Positions 1 through 10,147 of a DNA stretch of 64,000 nt are shown in pieces. The position numbers and the translations under genes were made by a program. Numbering within the stretch: position 1 is the first letter of the stretch; each line of letters opens with the position of its first letter. Origin of the DNA: Gammaproteobacteria bacterium (GTDB taxonomy: Bacteria; Pseudomonadota; Gammaproteobacteria; Pseudomonadales; Azotimanducaceae); NCBI GenBank assembly GCA_009840305.1, contig VXNY01000028.1, positions 185,238 through 249,237 on the forward strand, given 5' to 3'. Below the pieces are notes generated by a model. It saw only the letters and a list, made by a program, of their open reading frames with translations, was not told the origin of the DNA and did no database searches.

Positions 1-1
1 G

Positions 2-376
2 GACGCGAAGATCGTGCGGACGGAAGGTGTGGTCGATACTCAATCGAGAGTCATTCACGCAGTCGCGGAAGTTTCGGATCCGTACGACTTTGCTGGTGTC
101 GGTAGAGAATTGCTGCGTTTTGGTACGTTTGTTCACGCAACAATTCAGGGCGATGACGCAGGCGAAATGTTTGTAATTCCGCGGCACGCGGTCTATCCGG
201 GATCGCAAGTATGGATTGTTGACTCGGATGACACCATTACGCCGCGCGCGGTAACTGTAGTTCGGTTTGACGACGACTACGCATATATCAGCGAAGGTTT
301 GGAAAATGGGGATGTCTACTGTGTTACTCCAATTGATCGTCCGTTACCTGGCATGAAGGTAAAGATCAGTGGTTAG
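2..376 (+). CDS. RND efflux periplasmic adaptor subunit, C-terminal part (5' end outside window)
   Basis: Periplasmic adaptor (membrane fusion protein, HlyD/AcrA family) that would bridge the inner-membrane RND pump encoded next to an outer-membrane channel. Only about the last 124 residues are in the window. The frame is open to the left edge, so the GTG at 14 is probably internal. The visible part reads as the beta-barrel and membrane-proximal domains, ending in a stretch typical of adaptor C-termini (PLPGMKVKI). The stop overlaps the start of the permease gene by 8 bp, which supports one operon and translational coupling. The same adaptor-permease arrangement recurs at 9033-13342. Substrate cannot be told. 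Confidence 0.85.
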   Translation, partial: DAKIVRTEGVVDTQSRVIHAVAEVSDPYDFAGVGRELLRFGTFVHATIQGDDAGEMFVIPRHAVYPGSQVWIVDSDDTITPRAVTVVRFDDDYAYISEGLENGDVYCVTPIDRPLPGMKVKISG

Positions 377-3300
377 TGATGGTCATGATGACTCCGACGA
401 GGGTCTACAGAACCAACAGCTACCTGTAACTAAAGAGCAATCGAATTTGCCAGTCGATACGGCGGATTCGGATTCAACGACCTATCTAGTTCGACCTTCT
501 GAGGGCATCATTGGTTGGTTCGCCCGTAATCATGTTGCTGCGAATCTTCTAATGATCGCTATTCTTGGAGCGGGCGTGTATATGTTGTTTACGGGCATGC
601 AAAAAGAAACTATGCCAACGTGGTCCTTTGGACAGATATCTATTTATGTTCCGTTTCGCGGCGCGAGTCCAGAAGAGGTGGAAGAAGGCATCCTCTACAA
701 AGTCGAGGAAGCGGTTCGCTCGGTCGAGGGGGTGGGTAACGTGGCATCGGAAGCTTACGAAGGAGCGGGCAGAGTTTTCGTCGAAGTTGTTAGTAGCTAC
801 GAGATTGATGCAGTGATCGACGAAGTGAAGCTCGTCGTGGACTCTATTTCGAATTTACCTAGTGACTCTGAACGCCCGATAATTCGAGAGAGAGAAGGCT
901 TCCGGTCTGGAGCGTTGTATGTTCAGATTTACGGGGAATTAGATTTTTTCACACTACAAGACATCGCAGCAGACATCCGAAACGAAATATTGGAACTACC
1001 GGAAGTATCTCAAGCCTCCATTCAGGGTGCTCGTTCTTCCGAAATCAGCATTGAAATTCCAGAAGAGAACTTGAGAAAGTATGAGTTGACGCTCAGCCAA
1101 GTAGCCCAATTGATTCGACTCTGGTCAGTTGATTTAGCGGGTGGTGGTATTAGAACAGAGGGCGGGTATGTGCGCGTCCGAGCGACTGGACAAGCAAATA
1201 CTGCTGAGGATTACGAAGATATTGTGCTACTCACTCGGCCGGATGGCAGCGTTCTCAAATTACGGGACATCGGTACGGTTGTCGACAACTACTCAGAGAC
1301 CGATTTTTGGTCTTTTTTTAACGGCCAACCAACAATCGGTATTTCAGTCGATGCCAGAGATGGTGAAGATGTATTGGCAATTTCCAAAGCCGTTCGGGAG
1401 TATGTTGATCAGCGGAAACAGACTTTGCCTCCTTCGGTGCAACTTGACTACTTCGGTGATTCCACTCACTACCTCAATGACCGACTGAACATGATGTTGA
1501 AGAACATCATGTTCGGTGCAATACTGGTGTTCATTCTCTTAGGACTATTTCTTCACTTACGCATCGCATTTTGGGTGTGCGTCGGTTTACCTGTTGCTTT
1601 TATGGGTGCTCTGTTCGTCCTTCCTTTAGTCGGTGTAACACTGAACCTTGTCAGCTTATTTGGGTTCATACTGGTGATTGGGGTGGTCGTCGATGATGCG
1701 ATCATAATCGCCGAGAGTGCTTACGCAGAAACCGAACGTCGCGGTTATAACGTCGATAGCATTATTCGTGGAGCACGTCGAGTTGCAGTTCCTGCAACGT
1801 TTGGTGTTCTCACAACTGTAGCGGCGTTTACGCCAATGTTATTTGCTCAAGGCGGAGTCACGGTGTTTTTCCAGTCGATCGGCTGGGTCGTCATTATGTG
1901 TCTGTTGTTTTCGTTAGTCGAATCGAAACTCATCCTTCCCTCGCACATGGCTCTCATGCAATCCTCTCGCGGAAAACGGCGCGGGGTCGCGGACTATACG
2001 AATCATCTCTTAAAACGATTCAGTAAGGACGTGTATATTCCTTCGTTAAGGCTATTGCTCCGGAATCGCTACGCCACAATGTGCGCATTTCTTGCACTTC
2101 TCCTACTCACGGTCGGTTTTTACTTGAGCCCTTTTTTAAAGAAGAGTTTCTTTCCTGAGTTTGAGAATGACTTTGTTTTTGTTAATGTGGCCATCATGGA
2201 AGGATTGAGCGACGAGTACATCGTAAACGTAACTGAGTCAATCATGACAGCAATGCATGCGACGAACGACGAAATTGTGGCTGAAACAGGTGCAAGAGAA
2301 AAACCGATTCAACATGTGTTTGCTTTCATTGCAGACGATACATCGGCAAGACTGACCGCAGAGCTAGCAAAACCAGAAAACAGGACACTGCGACCTACCG
2401 ACATAGCAAGTCGCTGGCGCGCGAAAGTAGGGAATATCGCTGGCACCACGGAGTTGCAATTTTCAGCAGAACAACGCTTTCATAGTGGAGCTCCCTTAGA
2501 GTTTGATTTAACTGGGAAGAACTTTGATGCGCTTGACGCGGCTGCGGAGGAACTCGCGCAGAAATTGGCTGAATATGACGGAGTGTACGAAATTCGCACG
2601 CCGATTGGCACCGGCCCCGACGAGATCAAACTTGAAGTCAAACCCGACGGTAAGGCAACCGGTTTAACACTGAGTAGCCTAGCAATGCAAGTGCGTGAAG
2701 CTTTTTTTGGAATCGAAGCTCAACGCATACAACGCGGTGAAAGTGAATATCGCGTTATTGTGCGTTATCCAGAAACCGAGCGAACTTCTATAGGCAATCT
2801 TGAGAACATGTGGGTTCGACTACCCGATGGAACCTCGACGCTTTTTCACTCGGTAGCAGATTATTCAATTGAACCTGGTTATGGCACTATACGTCGCATC
2901 AACGGGAAGAGAACGGTGTCAGTCTCCGCAGAGGTTGACCGAGCAAAAATTGATCCCTTTGTGGTATACCAAGACTTGCAGGAGCACTTCTTTCCGTTCT
3001 TGAAGACTCGGTTTCCGAGTGTGGATATTCAAGAAGCAGGCTCAGTTCAAGATCAGATGCTTGCTTTGGAAGAACTTGGCGTCGCCTTTCTCGTCGCACT
3101 GTTGTCAATTTACGTGCTACTAGCCATCCCGCTTCGGTCTTATCTCCAACCATTAATCATCATGAGCGTGATTCCCTTCGGGTTTATCGGGGCTGTCGTA
3201 GGCCACGTGATCTTGAACGTGAGTTTTAACATGGTTTCGATGATAGGATGTATTGCGCTGACTGGTGTGGTAGTAAATGACAGTTTAATCTTGGTCCACT

Positions 3301-3638
3301 ACTTCAATCGCGAGCGTAGAACGGAAAACAGGTCAGTGCTACACGCGATACTACGCGCAGGTAAAGCACGACTACGAGCAATTATTCTGACATCACTGAC
3401 AACATTTTTTGGCTTAGTGCCAATACTCTTGGAACCCTCACTTCAAGCAAAAATCGTAGCGAATATGGCGATTTCTTTAGCGTTTGGAATTCTGTTTGCG
3501 ACACTCATTACCTTGGTATTAGTTCCCGTTTTGTTGAGAATTGGTGCGGACTTAGCGCGCGTTAAAGACGCTGATTTGGTTTTAGACGAAGACCGCAGCC
3601 GAGAGGTAAGCACCGTGGCGGCTCCAGCAGGCGGTTAA
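369..3638 (+). CDS. RND family efflux transporter permease (AcrB/HAE-type)
   Basis: Inner-membrane, proton-driven RND pump of 1089 residues, close to the usual size for the family. A cytoplasmic N-terminal stretch of about 45 polar residues precedes the typical first segment (NHVAANLLM). The two large periplasmic loops and two groups of transmembrane helices are in the usual places. The fourth-helix proton-relay motif is visible as GVVVDDAIIIAE, with the adjacent aspartate pair expected of HAE pumps. The start is GTG, overlapping the adaptor gene, so the pair is coupled. It is a distant paralogue of the pump at 10148-13342. The 3' end overlaps the converging small gene by 4 bp. Substrate is unknown. 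Confidence 0.95.
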   Translation: MVSDGHDDSDEGLQNQQLPVTKEQSNLPVDTADSDSTTYLVRPSEGIIGWFARNHVAANLLMIAILGAGVYMLFTGMQKETMPTWSFGQISIYVPFRGASPEEVEEGILYKVEEAVRSVEGVGNVASEAYEGAGRVFVEVVSSYEIDAVIDEVKLVVDSISNLPSDSERPIIREREGFRSGALYVQIYGELDFFTLQDIAADIRNEILELPEVSQASIQGARSSEISIEIPEENLRKYELTLSQVAQLIRLWSVDLAGGGIRTEGGYVRVRATGQANTAEDYEDIVLLTRPDGSVLKLRDIGTVVDNYSETDFWSFFNGQPTIGISVDARDGEDVLAISKAVREYVDQRKQTLPPSVQLDYFGDSTHYLNDRLNMMLKNIMFGAILVFILLGLFLHLRIAFWVCVGLPVAFMGALFVLPLVGVTLNLVSLFGFILVIGVVVDDAIIIAESAYAETERRGYNVDSIIRGARRVAVPATFGVLTTVAAFTPMLFAQGGVTVFFQSIGWVVIMCLLFSLVESKLILPSHMALMQSSRGKRRGVADYTNHLLKRFSKDVYIPSLRLLLRNRYATMCAFLALLLLTVGFYLSPFLKKSFFPEFENDFVFVNVAIMEGLSDEYIVNVTESIMTAMHATNDEIVAETGAREKPIQHVFAFIADDTSARLTAELAKPENRTLRPTDIASRWRAKVGNIAGTTELQFSAEQRFHSGAPLEFDLTGKNFDALDAAAEELAQKLAEYDGVYEIRTPIGTGPDEIKLEVKPDGKATGLTLSSLAMQVREAFFGIEAQRIQRGESEYRVIVRYPETERTSIGNLENMWVRLPDGTSTLFHSVADYSIEPGYGTIRRINGKRTVSVSAEVDRAKIDPFVVYQDLQEHFFPFLKTRFPSVDIQEAGSVQDQMLALEELGVAFLVALLSIYVLLAIPLRSYLQPLIIMSVIPFGFIGAVVGHVILNVSFNMVSMIGCIALTGVVVNDSLILVHYFNRERRTENRSVLHAILRAGKARLRAIILTSLTTFFGLVPILLEPSLQAKIVANMAISLAFGILFATLITLVLVPVLLRIGADLARVKDADLVLDEDRSREVSTVAAPAGG

Positions 3639-3925
3639 CGTATGTTCTGCTCGAAGACGATTTGTTGGTTTACTCTTACTTGCAGAGTATGTTGCACACA
3701 GTCGTACAGAGCTTCGACATAGCTATGCTCTTCCCAATAAAGTTCAATATTGCTCGAAACATACAGGATTTCCGAGCGATCCTCACGAGTATTCTTCTTT
3801 CGCAAACAGTTCGCGATATATAGACGCAATTCGTTGTTAGGTAGTACCATCACGGTGCACGACTTATGGCCTACTGGGATGTCGACCGAGTAGACAGGTT
3901 CAACCTGGACTAGCGGCGTGGACAA
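3635..3925 (-). CDS. Hypothetical protein, 96 aa
   Basis: Not recognised. A 96-residue soluble protein with no signal peptide or transmembrane helix. It has two cysteines in the middle and C-terminal parts and an alternating hydrophobic pattern suggesting beta strands. It lies 73 bp downstream of the Bax-inhibitor-like gene on the same strand and converges on the RND permease with a 4 bp overlap. A coding role is likely because it fills the gap between two real genes with good spacing and codon use like its neighbours, but no family could be named. Confidence 0.6.
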   Translation of the reverse strand: MSTPLVQVEPVYSVDIPVGHKSCTVMVLPNNELRLYIANCLRKKNTREDRSEILYVSSNIELYWEEHSYVEALYDCVQHTLQVRVNQQIVFEQNIR

Positions 3926-3998
3926 TTTCTGTCTCCTAGAGCTAAGGAACAGTCCGTGTCAGGTTTAGTAGCTCATTGCAGCGATCTGTACTGGCGGG

Positions 3999-4661
3999 TT
4001 ATTCTCTCCCCGAAAATATCATGAGTAGCTGAAGAATGTACATGAATAATAGCCATATTCCCGCAAACAAAGTAGTTGCAGCGACGATGTAGTTGCGCTC
4101 GCCACCTAGCACGATTTGACTCGTTTGAAACAAGATTAACGCAGATGCAACGATGATCATGAACGCACTAATTAATAGGGCGAAGGGTGTAAGATCTACG
4201 AAAAACCGTAGGATGATTATCGCGATGACAACGAAAAAAGCTACGGTGAGGAACTGCCCAAGCCAACTGAAGTCAGTGCGCCTGACTATCGTGTACATCG
4301 ACAACCCTACGAATGTAGCTGCAGTGATTCCCAATGCTTGTGTGATTAGCATCCCATTGATCTGCAGAGCATAGCTAACAAGTGGCGCACCCCACAAACC
4401 GAGAAGTGCCGCGTAAACAAAGCTCAACAGAAGCCCAACAGGGCTACGCGAGGTTGCTTGGATCGCGAAGGGTAGTACGAAGATACCGATCAACATTACC
4501 CAGAAAGGAGGTAGCCAAGTCATACGAATCGCAACTACAGTTGCCCCCGCACAAACAGCGATCATCAACGCTAGCAACATGTAGGTATTTCGGAGGACAC
4601 TGTTGACCTCAATGGCTTGTTCTCTCGTACGAATAACCTGAGAAGCAGCTATTAATGGCAT
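3999..4661 (-). CDS. Bax inhibitor-1/YccA family membrane protein
   Basis: Integral inner-membrane protein of 220 residues with seven predicted hydrophobic segments after a short polar N-terminus, the layout and length of the BI-1/YccA/TMBIM family. E. coli YccA modulates FtsH proteolysis and other family members are pH-dependent calcium leak channels; which applies here cannot be told. Conserved features include the N-terminal VLRNTYMLLAL stretch and the paired C-terminal helices around SALILFQTSQIV, carrying the acidic/polar half-helix of the family. It reads toward the small hypothetical gene at 3635-3925 and is separated from putA by about 110 bp. Confidence 0.9.
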   Translation of the reverse strand: MPLIAASQVIRTREQAIEVNSVLRNTYMLLALMIAVCAGATVVAIRMTWLPPFWVMLIGIFVLPFAIQATSRSPVGLLLSFVYAALLGLWGAPLVSYALQINGMLITQALGITAATFVGLSMYTIVRRTDFSWLGQFLTVAFFVVIAIIILRFFVDLTPFALLISAFMIIVASALILFQTSQIVLGGERNYIVAATTLFAGIWLLFMYILQLLMIFSGRE

Positions 4662-4770
4662 ATTTAGGACCTATAAAGTTTTGTTGTCAATTGTTCACTT
4701 ATATTATGTCTACTCTCTGCATATTCAAGAGATGCATCAGTGCGCAATTAGGTCAGATTAAGGATGTCCC

Positions 4771-7700
4771 TCAGAGCTTCATGAGCGTTAGGTTACCACC
4801 GGTTGCAGTCTCATTACGAGTGACTACTCGTTCCACCACAAATCTGGTCAGATATAGAGCTCCTCCGGCTTTTGGTCCCGTTCCGGATAAACCCTCGCCT
4901 CCAAAAGGTTGAGTTCCCACGACCGCTCCAGTCATAGTTCTGTTAACGTACATGTTTCCTACTTTCATGTTTGTCGTGAATCTCTCTATGGTGGAGTTAA
5001 GACGACTGTGGACGCCAAAAGTTAGTCCGTAGCCCAGCGCATTCGCTTGATCAATCACATTCGCTACTTCGCCACGTTGATAACGGTGAAAACCCAAAAT
5101 CGGTCCAAAATGTTCGGAATTAAATTTAGTGATGTCTTCTACGTTTACGATCGTCGGTCGTACAAAGTATCCGTCTGCATCGATGTCTGATTGGTGGGAA
5201 TGTAGAACTTCATACTCCGTCGTGGCATCTTCAAGTCGCTGTTTCGCTTCCGGGTCAATAACTGGTCCAACATCGACTGACCAATCTGTGGGATCTCCCA
5301 GTTTTAGAGTATCGATCGCTCCACAAATCATCTCAAGTAGAGCGTCCGCTATTTCGTCTTGAACGCATAGTAAACGTAAAGCAGAACAACGTTGGCCAGC
5401 ACTCTTGAAGGCCGAGTGAATAATGTCGTCGGTTGCATGCTCAAACTGTGCTGTAGAGTCAACAATCATGACGTTCACCCCACCAGTTTCTGCGATAAGC
5501 GGAGTTAGAGCGCTCTCCTTCGCTGCCAGGGTCCTATTAATCGCACGTGCCGCAGTCTCAGATCCGGTAAAAGCAACTCCATTAACCCGTGGGTTTGCTA
5601 CTAGCTCTTTACCGACGTCGTCACCGCCTGGCAGTATTGCAAAAACGCCAGGAGGAATTCCCGCAGATTCGATCGCAAGTTGTGAAAGTCTGAGTGCGAT
5701 CAGGCTAGTTTGAGGTGCGGGTTTTGCCGCGACTGTGTTGCCAGTAACTAGCGCAGCGGCAATCGGTCCTACGAAGATCGAAGCCGGGAAATTCCACGGA
5801 CTAATGCAAACGAACAATCCTCGCGGACAGAGTAGAAGATGGTTTGATTCTCCCGTTGGGGATGGTAGCTCTTGAGGCTCAAGCATGGTCCGCGCTTCTG
5901 CAGCATAATAGCGGCAAAAATCTTCGGCTTCTCGCAGTTCGGTAACTGCATCTTCTACTGTTTTACCTGCTTCTCGTTGTAGTAATGCCGTGAGTTCAGG
6001 ACGATGTTCATGAATTGCATCCGCCCATTTTTCTATACGCTGGCAGCGATCTGCAACTTCTAATCGAGACCAGTCGTCTACAGATTCAGACAGTGTTGTG
6101 AGGAGCGGGTCGATGTCTGATATTTCAAATGACGCAAAGGAACCGACTTCATCGGTGCTATTAGCTGGGTTTTTTACGACTGTACCGGTGTCGCTCATAC
6201 TCCATCTGTTATTTAACCAACTTTCAACTTGTTCCCGAAAGCGAGAACGTGTTATTTCATTCCCAAAGTCCACTCCGATTGAGTTACTCCGCTGTTCTCC
6301 ATAGATGTCAATAGGTAAAGGGATTTTAGGATGTTGGTGCTCTTGTACAGACAAAACCTTTGTTCGGGGATTTTGGCTAACATCGGCTACGCTTAGTTCT
6401 TCATTGAAGATGCGATAGACGAAGTTCGAAGTCGCGCCGTTTTCTAACAAGCGACGCATGAGATACGGAACGAGATCTTCGTACACACCCACTGGGGAAT
6501 ACACTCGCACCTTAGGACTCTCCGGAAAGTGCCGAGCTACTTCTTCGTACAGAAGTTCTCCCATCCCGTATAACCGTTGAAACTCAAATGTCTGACCCTG
6601 CGCTAGCGTACAAACGGTCGCAATTGTGTGTGCGTTATGTGTAGCAAATTGAGGAAACAATCTGTCGGCGTGCTTGAACAGCCGCGGAATGCAAGCAAGA
6701 AAACAGAGATCGGTGTTTTCCTTGCGGGTAAATACAGGGTAGGCTTCGAAACCATTGACCTGAGCAATCTTAATTTCGGCATCCCAATAGGCCCCTTTCA
6801 CTAATCGCACTTTGAGTTTCGTTCGATATTGAGTTGCGAGGTCTGCGAGCCAGTCCACCAACGATACCGCTCGCTTCGCGTATGCTTGCACAACCACACC
6901 TAACCCGTCCCAATCTTTTAACTTGGAACTCGCAAGGAGCTTTTCTACTACTCTAAGATTGATATCACAACGATCACTTTCTTCCGCGTCTATAGTGACA
7001 TTGAGATTCGCGGAAGCAGCGTGCACACACAATTGTTCGGCTCTTGAGAACAGCTCATCAACTGCCTCACTTTCGTTGAGCGGATGTACTTTTGGATACA
7101 GCGCCGTAAGTTTCACGGAAAGGCTATGATCCAATGCTGGCTTTTTCTGCTGGTTCGTCGCGATCGCGTCGATAGCACCCTTGTAGGATTCAAAGTACCG
7201 ATCAGCTGCTGCGAAAGTTCTCGCACCTTCTCCCAACATATCAAAAGAAGCAGGTTCTTTAGCACGCGCAAGAGCTCGTTGGATAGTCGAGCCAGATACG
7301 AATGCGAGAGCAAGAAAGTTGACGACCGCAAGCATTACTCGCCGTAATCCTGCTTCAGGAACACTGGACAAATTTTTGTCCAATTTGTCGATATTCCCCT
7401 GCGCTTGGTTCGGGAAAATACGACTAGTGACCTCCATCATTAAAGTAGCCAGACTCACCAGCATCGAACCATTTTTTTGCGTGTGTTTTCCCCAGTTCCC
7501 TTCTTGAAATTTCTCAAGGGTGAGAATGTCTGCGGTTCGTTTGTCCGGAACGCGCAATAACGCTTCTACTAAAGAGAGTAACGCTACACCTTCGTCACTC
7601 GAAAGTCCATACCGATGAAGGAATTTCTCGACGAAAGGGACTGAGTGTTTTCGACTCCGACACTGGGAGACAAGCGCGGACGCATGTTTTGATATTTGGT

Positions 7701-7857
7701 CAGTTTGCGTTTGTGTAGGGGCAAACACCTTGAGTAATTCCCGTACGACTTCGTTTTCGGATCGAAGCAAATTCCTACTAATTTGAACGAACGATTCGTC
7801 GAGTGAGTTCATCGCGGAATTTGACGAGTGTAATTCACTCATATAATCGATGTACAA
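4771..7857 (-). CDS. putA: Bifunctional proline dehydrogenase / L-glutamate gamma-semialdehyde dehydrogenase PutA
   Basis: Converts proline to glutamate in two steps: FAD-dependent proline dehydrogenase, then NAD-dependent oxidation of glutamate semialdehyde. Peripheral on the inner membrane, feeding electrons to quinone. At 1028 residues it is a two-enzyme form: no ribbon-helix-helix DNA-binding domain is seen at the N-terminus, so it is unlikely to repress its own gene. The PRODH barrel is marked by RLVKGAYWD and FATHNAHT. The aldehyde dehydrogenase half shows the LLCPRGLFV/ISPWNFP nucleotide-site region, ETGG, and the catalytic cysteine in SAGQRCSALR. The C-terminal QPFGGEGLSGTGPKAGG is canonical. 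ATG codons at 7857 and 7842 are both possible starts. It stands alone, divergent from the DUF2799 gene. Confidence 0.95.
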   Translation of the reverse strand: MYIDYMSELHSSNSAMNSLDESFVQISRNLLRSENEVVRELLKVFAPTQTQTDQISKHASALVSQCRSRKHSVPFVEKFLHRYGLSSDEGVALLSLVEALLRVPDKRTADILTLEKFQEGNWGKHTQKNGSMLVSLATLMMEVTSRIFPNQAQGNIDKLDKNLSSVPEAGLRRVMLAVVNFLALAFVSGSTIQRALARAKEPASFDMLGEGARTFAAADRYFESYKGAIDAIATNQQKKPALDHSLSVKLTALYPKVHPLNESEAVDELFSRAEQLCVHAASANLNVTIDAEESDRCDINLRVVEKLLASSKLKDWDGLGVVVQAYAKRAVSLVDWLADLATQYRTKLKVRLVKGAYWDAEIKIAQVNGFEAYPVFTRKENTDLCFLACIPRLFKHADRLFPQFATHNAHTIATVCTLAQGQTFEFQRLYGMGELLYEEVARHFPESPKVRVYSPVGVYEDLVPYLMRRLLENGATSNFVYRIFNEELSVADVSQNPRTKVLSVQEHQHPKIPLPIDIYGEQRSNSIGVDFGNEITRSRFREQVESWLNNRWSMSDTGTVVKNPANSTDEVGSFASFEISDIDPLLTTLSESVDDWSRLEVADRCQRIEKWADAIHEHRPELTALLQREAGKTVEDAVTELREAEDFCRYYAAEARTMLEPQELPSPTGESNHLLLCPRGLFVCISPWNFPASIFVGPIAAALVTGNTVAAKPAPQTSLIALRLSQLAIESAGIPPGVFAILPGGDDVGKELVANPRVNGVAFTGSETAARAINRTLAAKESALTPLIAETGGVNVMIVDSTAQFEHATDDIIHSAFKSAGQRCSALRLLCVQDEIADALLEMICGAIDTLKLGDPTDWSVDVGPVIDPEAKQRLEDATTEYEVLHSHQSDIDADGYFVRPTIVNVEDITKFNSEHFGPILGFHRYQRGEVANVIDQANALGYGLTFGVHSRLNSTIERFTTNMKVGNMYVNRTMTGAVVGTQPFGGEGLSGTGPKAGGALYLTRFVVERVVTRNETATGGNLTLMKL

Positions 7858-7952
7858 ACATTTTTGCGTGATATAATCGGGGTTACATAAGCCTAGCCTA
7901 GGCTATGGCGAATTAGGACACGAGTACCTAGAGTTAGAGACGGTGGATTGTC

Positions 7953-8786
7953 ATGACAAATTATAAATTTGTAATTCTTGTGATTCCGTTGAGTTTTCTT
8001 AAATCAAATTCGAGTGAAGCCTCGACAAGTACTAAAGTAAAGTCAAGAGCAATGATTCAACAGAAACCTGTATATCGTAAGACAATAATAGGGTGGACTA
8101 CATTTGTGGTAACGGCCATGTCTGTGCTTTTAATGTTTTCAGGTTGTGTTTCGCTCAGTAAAACACAATGCTTGGAAGGCGATTGGTTCGAGATTGGTCT
8201 TCATGATGGAGAGTCCGGGGTGGAATCGGAGCAATTTAATGTTTATGTGGACACTTGTGCGAAATACAACGTGGTTCCAGATTTTGCGAAATATTCTGAG
8301 GGTCGTACGAAAGGATTGGAGTTCTTTTGTACTCACAGTAACGGGTATTCTGAAGGTCGTCAGGGAAGAGAATACCGAAATGTTTGTTCTGGTACTGCTG
8401 AGGAACTTTTCTTAGAGGGACACTCGCTAGGCTACAACGTACACCTCACGGAAGAGGTTGTCGAAGACCTCAACAGCAAGATACGCGAAAAAGTCGAGCA
8501 GATTGAGATTTGGAAGAGACAAATAGACGATATGTGGATTCGATCGCGGAATGGAAACCCGGATATGAACGCAGTTTCGGACCGCAGCAGCCAACGCGCC
8601 GACCTGGAATCTAATATCACCGATGAGAGAACACAGATAGAGGAATTACGAGTTCGTAGAGCTGAGGCGATGAATGAATACCAAAAAGCGGTTGATGAAG
8701 CTAATGAAAACGGCATTCTGGAAGACGCGATAGTTGAATACCCGGACGTTCGCGACGAAGATGGTAAAGAAGTAATTGACCGATAG
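7953..8786 (+). CDS. DUF2799 domain-containing lipoprotein
   Basis: Uncharacterised envelope protein. A hydrophobic stretch ending in a lipobox-like MFSGC (residues 62-66 of the longest frame) predicts a lipoprotein. After it come repeats of the DUF2799 pattern: DWFEIGLHDG, KYSEGRTKGLEFFC and YSEGRQGREYR, each a Gly/aromatic motif followed by a cysteine. The C-terminal third is a charged helical or coiled-coil region. The longest frame has a second N-terminal hydrophobic stretch, and an internal ATG at 8052 would give a normal 30-residue lipoprotein signal, so 8052 may be the true start. It lies upstream of tRNA-Met. Function is unknown for the whole family. Confidence 0.8.
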   Translation: MTNYKFVILVIPLSFLKSNSSEASTSTKVKSRAMIQQKPVYRKTIIGWTTFVVTAMSVLLMFSGCVSLSKTQCLEGDWFEIGLHDGESGVESEQFNVYVDTCAKYNVVPDFAKYSEGRTKGLEFFCTHSNGYSEGRQGREYRNVCSGTAEELFLEGHSLGYNVHLTEEVVEDLNSKIREKVEQIEIWKRQIDDMWIRSRNGNPDMNAVSDRSSQRADLESNITDERTQIEELRVRRAEAMNEYQKAVDEANENGILEDAIVEYPDVRDEDGKEVIDR

Positions 8787-8870
8787 AAATGGTATTATCC
8801 GCGAACTTTGAACAGGCCATAATCTATCAAAAGTTCGTTGTTAAAATAATGTAGCTAGTCGCAGTAGTTT

Positions 8871-8947
8871 GGCTACGTAGCTCAGTCGGTAAGAGCACAG
8901 CACTCATAATGCTGGGGTCGTTGGTTCAAGTCCAACCGTAGCTACCA
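8871..8947 (+). tRNA. tRNA-Met(CAT), elongator type
   Basis: A full cloverleaf of 77 nt ends in an encoded CCA. The acceptor stem closes with a G1-U72 pair. The anticodon stem 8898-8902/8910-8914 encloses a seven-base loop with anticodon CAT at 8905-8907. The anticodon stem lacks the three G-C pairs of initiator tRNA and position 1 is paired, so it is an elongator. The sequence is close to E. coli metT. A tRNA-Ile with CAT modified to lysidine is less likely given that similarity. Confidence 0.93.
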
Positions 8948-9032
8948 ACAACAAGTTTTTTAGTCAAACGCTCGTGCAATAAATTTACTGGTCGTATCTC
9001 CCCTCGACCGAGATATTCCATCTAAAGGTTCT

Positions 9033-10145
9033 ATGAGAAACGTCATATTTGGTATCATCCAGATCATCATTATCGTCTTATTTCTAGGCACAGTTTACTA
9101 TGTTTCTCGCGCGCCAACGGTCGAAGAGATTCAATCGGCAGAGTCGAATATCGGTCAAGCCGATTTATCGGTTCGTAGCGTTTATGTTATCCAACCTGGA
9201 GTAGAAACCCGACAACTCAGCATCGAATCCACGGGTTCTGTGGTAGCGCGAAACATAGTGCCACTAATACCTCAAATAGCAGGAACAGTGGCGTGGGTTT
9301 CGCCTAACCTACGAGCCGGCGGCACGTTTCAAAAGAACGAAATACTGTTCAGAATCGACTCTGCAGACTCTGCTCTGCTCGTCGCGCAGGCAGAAGCAAA
9401 TCTTCTAGTTGCTAAAGCAAATCTTGAACTGCGAGAAGCTGAGAGTCAAGCTGCGCGCGAGAATTGGACGATACTTCACGAAGGGGCTGTACCAGACTTA
9501 GTTGCTAAGCTCCCTCAGATCAACCAAGCAAAAGCAAGCGTCGCAGTGGCGAATGCACAATTGTCCGCAGCGAAACTAGATCTAGCCCGTACAGAGTTTT
9601 CTCTACCTTTCGACGGCCGTGTGTTGTCTTCTCAGATTGGCATCGGTCAATGGGTTAGTAAGGGTCAAGCATTTGGCTCATCGTTTGACCTAAGTTCCCT
9701 AGAAGTTGAAGTACCGATATCTGGTACCGAATTAAATTTGCTATCCCCAGTAACTGAGCGCGAAGCTTTAGTGTTCGTCAATGGTTTAGAGATTCCTGCG
9801 ACCGTGGATCGAATGTCCGCGTCGGCGGATCTGCGGAGTCGTGCGTCATCGCTCTATTTAGTGTTTCCCACGTTATCAACACCGTTGGTACCAGGGAATT
9901 TTGTGTCGGTGAAGGTGTTCGGTCGCGAACAGAGTAACGTATACCGCATCCCAGAAATTGCGGAACAAGCAAACTCGACACTGTGGATTGTTCGAAATGG
10001 ATTGTTGGAACGCGTGATACCACAAATAATTGAACGTAGCGACGAAGAACTAACAATTATTGCGTTTGATTACGGTGACGGAATTGTTATCGGCTCGCTC
10101 GTCGGTGTATATCCCGGTCAGAAAGTCGCGATTGCATCGGAGTAG
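9033..10145 (+). CDS. RND efflux periplasmic adaptor subunit (HlyD family)
   Basis: Adaptor for the RND pump encoded immediately downstream (2 bp gap). 370 residues with an N-terminal membrane anchor or uncleaved signal (residues 4-25). Then come a lipoyl/barrel-sandwich half (VPLIPQIAGTVAWV), a coiled-coil hairpin rich in Ala, Glu and Gln (about residues 110-185), the second lipoyl half (FDGRVLSSQIGIGQWV), a beta-barrel and a membrane-proximal domain ending GVYPGQKV. This is the normal domain order for AcrA/MexA-like proteins. It starts 86 bp after the tRNA-Met gene, and no Shine-Dalgarno sequence of good quality is visible. It is a paralogue of the partial adaptor at the left edge. Substrate is unknown. 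Confidence 0.93.
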   Translation: MRNVIFGIIQIIIIVLFLGTVYYVSRAPTVEEIQSAESNIGQADLSVRSVYVIQPGVETRQLSIESTGSVVARNIVPLIPQIAGTVAWVSPNLRAGGTFQKNEILFRIDSADSALLVAQAEANLLVAKANLELREAESQAARENWTILHEGAVPDLVAKLPQINQAKASVAVANAQLSAAKLDLARTEFSLPFDGRVLSSQIGIGQWVSKGQAFGSSFDLSSLEVEVPISGTELNLLSPVTEREALVFVNGLEIPATVDRMSASADLRSRASSLYLVFPTLSTPLVPGNFVSVKVFGREQSNVYRIPEIAEQANSTLWIVRNGLLERVIPQIIERSDEELTIIAFDYGDGIVIGSLVGVYPGQKVAIASE

Positions 10146-10147
10146 CC